This document shows positions 60,982-64,000 of a stretch of 64,000 nt of DNA, one piece after another; the stretch's first letter is position 1; each line of letters opens with the position of its first letter. Position numbers and translations under genes: made by a program. The stretch spans positions 62,001-126,000 of the forward strand of contig JANWZD010000011.1 in NCBI GenBank assembly GCA_025054935.1, given 5' to 3'. Under the pieces are notes generated by a model that worked only from the letters and a program-made list of their open reading frames with translations, searched no databases and had not been told where the DNA came from. Source of the stretch: Dehalococcoidia bacterium. Lineage in GTDB: Bacteria; Chloroflexota; Dehalococcoidia; SpSt-223.

Positions 60982-62337
60982 ATGTTCTACGACTTCCGCG
61001 CCATCTGGCCGAACGCGCCGGCGACGTGGGTCCGCGATGCCGTTTGGGGGGATATTCCCCTCTATCCCCAAGAACTGACTCTGATCGATAGTGCCGTCTT
61101 CCAACGGCTTCGACGGGTTCGCCAGCTTGGCCCGCTGATGTGGGTCTTCCCCGGCGCGAACCATTCCCGCTTCGAGCATGCTCTGGGAGTGATGCATTTA
61201 GCGCGGGTGCTGATCATGCAGCTGCGGGCTCAGCCGGCGTTCCCTAAGGCGACCGCAACCGACTTGCGCGTTCTGGTCGCCGCGGCGCTCCTCCATGATG
61301 TGGGGCATTACCCGTTCTCGCATGCGCTCGAAGATGTCGAGCGTCCCTGCTCTCTGCCAGACCACGCCGATGTGGGAGCAGCGCTTGTGCGCGGGCCGCT
61401 CGCTCCGATCCTGCGGCGGCACTGGCGGGTCGACCCGGAGCGCGTCGCGGCGCTGGTGGCGGCCACCCGCTCGGGCGCGTCGCCGGCGCTCTCCGGCATT
61501 GATGGCCTCTGGCTGCGGGTCGTCAGCGGTGCGGTCGACGTCGACCGGCTCGATTTTCTCCGCCGCGACGCGCTCTTTGCCAACGTACCGTACGGGATTG
61601 TCGATGTCCAGCGCATCCTCGCCTCGCTGCGGGTCTGGCGCGACGGCGACAGTCCGCGGCTCTATCTCGACGAGAAAGGGATCGGTCCGCTCCAGTCGCT
61701 CATCTTCGGGCGCTTTCTCATGTATGGGAACGTCTACTGGCATCACACCAGCCGGATCATCACCCGCATGATCGTGCGGGCGGTAGAAGATGCGCTCGAG
61801 CATGGCGACCTGAGCGCTGACGAACTGAGGTGGCTGGACGATGCGACCCTGCTCGACCGGCTGCGGAGCGCTCGCCGCCACGGGCTGGCGCGGCGGCTCG
61901 TCCAGCGGATCGAGCGGCGGGACCTCTACAAGCGCGCTGTTGAGATCCGGCCGACCGACCCCCTCTTTGACCCGTTGGTTGCAGTGCAGCGCCGCCCCGG
62001 CGGCCGATTGGCGGCGGAGGCAGCGTTGACAGCGTGGGCCTCAGCGGCGATAGGACAACCGGTCCCGGCGGATGGTCTCTGGCTCGACCTTCCGCAGCAG
62101 CGCAGCTTTCAGCCGGTCGAAGGCGTCATCTGCAAATCGCCGCCTCCGGGCTATCGCAATCCGGTCCCGTGGGAAGCAGTCTCTGGCCTGACCGCTGCCG
62201 ATCTCGACCGGCTGGCGCGCTCGGTCCAGCGTGTCCGCGTTCTCGCGAGCAGCCGCGACCTCGCTGACCGCATCAATGAGGTGTGGCAGGCCGACCGGAG
62301 CGGCGTCGCGCGCGCGATCGAGCGCGTTGCTGCCTGA
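60982..62337 (+). CDS. HD-domain phosphohydrolase (SAMHD1/dGTPase-like)
   Basis: 451 aa. HD metal-binding motif: NHSRFEHALGVMHLA, then ALLHDVGHYPFSHALE, and SGAVDVDRLDFLRRDA with the downstream Asp. The order H...HD...D with RFEH at the start is the dNTP triphosphohydrolase/YdhJ pattern. Probable substrate is a dNTP or phosphorylated nucleotide, cytoplasmic. Two further helical regions (240-330, 380-450) are not recognised. Its stop forms the palindrome TGATCA with the stop of the convergent peroxiredoxin gene. Confidence 0.85.
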   Translation: MFYDFRAIWPNAPATWVRDAVWGDIPLYPQELTLIDSAVFQRLRRVRQLGPLMWVFPGANHSRFEHALGVMHLARVLIMQLRAQPAFPKATATDLRVLVAAALLHDVGHYPFSHALEDVERPCSLPDHADVGAALVRGPLAPILRRHWRVDPERVAALVAATRSGASPALSGIDGLWLRVVSGAVDVDRLDFLRRDALFANVPYGIVDVQRILASLRVWRDGDSPRLYLDEKGIGPLQSLIFGRFLMYGNVYWHHTSRIITRMIVRAVEDALEHGDLSADELRWLDDATLLDRLRSARRHGLARRLVQRIERRDLYKRAVEIRPTDPLFDPLVAVQRRPGGRLAAEAALTAWASAAIGQPVPADGLWLDLPQQRSFQPVEGVICKSPPPGYRNPVPWEAVSGLTAADLDRLARSVQRVRVLASSRDLADRINEVWQADRSGVARAIERVAA

Positions 62338-62802
62338 TCAGAAGGCAGCGCCGAGCGCCTCAAGGAGCGCAAGCCGCTGCTCGGGGCTGGCGGCCGAGAA
62401 CCACGGATTGGCGTAGATCACCACCCCGCCGCGATCGATGACAAAGACAGCGCGTCGGCTCCGTTTCTGCTCTTCGTCGGCAACGCCGTAGGCGCGGGCG
62501 ACCGTGAGGTCGAGGTCACTGGCGAGCGGGTAGGGCACGCCGCCAAGGCGCTCAGCGAAGCGCGCGTGGGAGTCGAGGGGGTCGGCGCTGATGGCGACGA
62601 GGCGCGCGCCAAGCTCCTCGATCAGCGGCAGGTCCTCGGCGAGCGTCTGCGCTTGCGCCTGACAGGCGGGGGTGCCGTCCTCGGTGTAGAAGGCGAGCAC
62701 CAGTTTGGCATCCCGCCACAGTTCGCTGCCGACAATCTCGCCGGCTGTCGAGGGCAGACGGAAATCGGGCGCCTGGTCGCCGGGCTGGGGGGGCTGGCTC
62801 AT
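62338..62802 (-). CDS. One-Cys peroxiredoxin (Bcp/AhpC-TSA family)
   Basis: 154 aa from the ATG at 62802; the upstream frame is noncoding. Fold features: PGDQAPDFRLPSTAGEIV, then FYTEDGTPACQAQAQTL with the peroxidatic Cys in TPAC, SADPLDSHARFAERLG, and FVIDRGGVVIYAN. The second (resolving) Cys of Bcp-type enzymes is absent, so it probably relies on an external thiol such as thioredoxin. Cytoplasmic peroxide reductase. Convergent with the HD gene. Confidence 0.9.
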   Translation of the reverse strand: MSQPPQPGDQAPDFRLPSTAGEIVGSELWRDAKLVLAFYTEDGTPACQAQAQTLAEDLPLIEELGARLVAISADPLDSHARFAERLGGVPYPLASDLDLTVARAYGVADEEQKRSRRAVFVIDRGGVVIYANPWFSAASPEQRLALLEALGAAF

Positions 62803-63429
62803 CACGTTCGACCTCGTGTCGCGGCCACAACTGCTCTCACCGGGAGACTGGCATACCGATCCCCCTCCGCGCAAGCGCTGCCACCAAGCAGAAGACGCCG
62901 CTTCGGGGGAGCCATCGGGCATACCTCGTGGGCGTGGCTCACCGCCGGCGCTCCCCCGGCGGGGGCGCCCTCGTCTTGCCTGCCGCGCTTCGCCGTGAAG
63001 CTCGCGCGGCTGAGCGAGGGGGACGGTTGTCCTAGAGAGCAGGGAGCAGCGCGGCCGCATGCTGACGATGGCATGAGCGGCATGATCGCTGCCTGCGGAC
63101 CGCTCGCGAGGAGATGGTGCCCGCAGTGCTTGCGGCGGGGAAGAGAACGCGTCGTCAGCGCTGTCGGAGCGCGGTCTTCCCGCAGCGGGCCAAGGAAGGC
63201 TGGGGACGCCTGCGCCGGGGGGCACGGACCGCTCGCGCTGATGCCAGTGACCGCGGATTGCGTGCCGGCGGGCGCGGCGATTGCCGTGCGGTGGGCAGAC
63301 GCGCCTTGTGGCAGCGGTCGGCGGCGGCCGGCCACTCCTCCTGCCGACGGGAGGACGGGCGGCGGTTGATGATGGAGCGGCCTGCCGGCAGCGGCGCCGC
63401 TCTCTCGCGGGAGGTATCATGAGGCGACG
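62803..63429. other. Intergenic stretch, no gene recognised
   Basis: 627 nt between the peroxiredoxin and gamma-glutamyltransferase starts, so it must hold divergent promoters. No convincing coding frame, tRNA or tandem repeat was found. GCTCCCCCGGCGGGGGCGCC near 62951 contains a partial inverted repeat. Confidence 0.4.
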
Positions 63430-64000
63430 ATGGTCGCGGCCGACCTCGCTCTCTACCCTCCTCATCGCCAGCACCGCGCTGTCGCGATGGGCCGGCGCGG
63501 CGCGATCGCCAGCCAGTCGCCGCTCGCTAGTGCCGCTGGGCTGCGCATCCTTCAGGAAGGAGGCAACGCGGTCGATGCCGCAATCGCGATCGCGGCGGTT
63601 GAATGCGTTGCCCTGCCGATGCTGTGCGGGCTTGGGGGCGACACATTCGCGATTGTCCATGCGCCCGATGGCCGGGTGCAGGCGCTGAACAGCAGCGGCG
63701 CCGCCCCGCTGGCACTGACCGCCGAGGAGTTTCGGCGGCGTGGGCTGACCCTGCCGCCGTTTCGGGGCGCGGAGTCGGCGGCCGTGCCGGGGAGCGTGGC
63801 GGCCTGGGAGGCGCTCTGCAACTCCTTTGGCACGATGCCGCTCTCGGCCCTGCTGGCGCCGGCGATCTGGTATGCCGAGCACGGCGTGCCGGTTGACGAG
63901 CGCCAGGCTGAGGTGATTGCGCTCGTTGCGCCAACCTTGCAGCAGGAAGCTCTGCGCGTCTACCTGCCGCGGGGACGGCCCCCTCTGCCGGGAGAACTGC
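63430..64000 (+). CDS. Gamma-glutamyltransferase, truncated by window edge
   Basis: 190 residues visible from the ATG at 63430, with GAGG 5 nt upstream. No signal peptide is obvious (MVAADLALYPPHRQHR). The N-terminal GGT block is clear: RRGAIASQSPLASAAGLRIL, QEGGNAVDAAIAIAAVECVA, CGLGGDTFAIVHAPDGRV, and AVPGSVAAWEALCNSFGTMP. The catalytic Thr of the small subunit is beyond the edge. Ntn-hydrolase acting on glutathione or gamma-glutamyl peptides; cytoplasmic GGT-like proteins are common when the signal is absent. Confidence 0.9.
   Translation, partial: MVAADLALYPPHRQHRAVAMGRRGAIASQSPLASAAGLRILQEGGNAVDAAIAIAAVECVALPMLCGLGGDTFAIVHAPDGRVQALNSSGAAPLALTAEEFRRRGLTLPPFRGAESAAVPGSVAAWEALCNSFGTMPLSALLAPAIWYAEHGVPVDERQAEVIALVAPTLQQEALRVYLPRGRPPLPGEL

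Noticed and set aside
63419-63688. 90-aa open frame starting ATGAGGCGACG
   Set aside because: It runs out of frame over the gamma-glutamyltransferase start and encodes only Arg/Ser-rich sequence.

Overview
The window is a gene-dense, very GC-rich bacterial chromosome segment with frequent 4-nt stop/start overlaps and many GTG starts. The gene content fits Chloroflexota best: FhaA/FhaB forkhead proteins linked to a SEDS protein, a class A PBP with a Thr/Pro-rich tail, a Dna2-like helicase-nuclease, and large multi-span membrane glycosyltransferases with C-terminal beta-rich modules. This is an inference from gene content; no 16S rRNA gene is present. No CRISPR array, prophage or transposase was seen.

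Left part (1-11.6 kb): a truncated metallophosphoesterase, an orphan Mrr-N-type winged-helix protein, tRNA-Ser(UGA), mutL downstream of a BAX-inhibitor-like membrane protein, a 1085-aa Fe-S nuclease/helicase, a PNPOx-like flavoprotein, a multiply frameshifted membrane-protein relic, and a ThuA / alpha-beta hydrolase / YciI group.

Envelope block (11.6-36.8 kb): class A PBP, a HisN-like phosphatase, and four giant membrane proteins in one overlapping operon (22983-25727, 20209-22986, 18218-20212, 15336-18221). These are followed by a WalJ-like metallohydrolase, a queuosine-precursor transporter, a fifth giant membrane protein coupled to a pterin dehydratase, a lone receiver domain, a GT4 enzyme, the FhaA-FhaB-FtsW/RodA-GNAT operon, a small nuclease-like protein coupled to hpt, and a glycine-rich stress-type protein.

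Glycan block (37.3-58.7 kb): after an EVE protein, D-aminoacyl-tRNA deacylase and an FmdB zinc ribbon comes a large surface-polysaccharide locus. It holds rmlD, four GT2 enzymes, six GT4 enzymes (two pairs of close paralogues), a DUF2142-type membrane protein, a flippase-like LPG_synthase_TM protein and a secreted glycosidase. bioY, mgtC and a lone peptide-type lipoprotein lie inside it. RmlD suggests the glycan contains deoxysugars, probably rhamnose.

Right end (58.7-64 kb): two related alpha/beta-hydrolase-fold proteins with His at the nucleophile elbow and no usual catalytic His, a frameshifted VOC gene coupled to one of them, an HD phosphohydrolase, a one-Cys peroxiredoxin and the start of a gamma-glutamyltransferase.

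Promoter reading: many transcription units are preceded by TANNNT boxes, several of the extended type TGN-TANNNT. Four genes have the box only 8-10 nt before the start codon, which suggests leaderless mRNAs. The most unusual items are the His-elbow hydrolase pair, the shared C-terminal module on the giant membrane proteins, the leaderless pattern and the two frameshifted genes.
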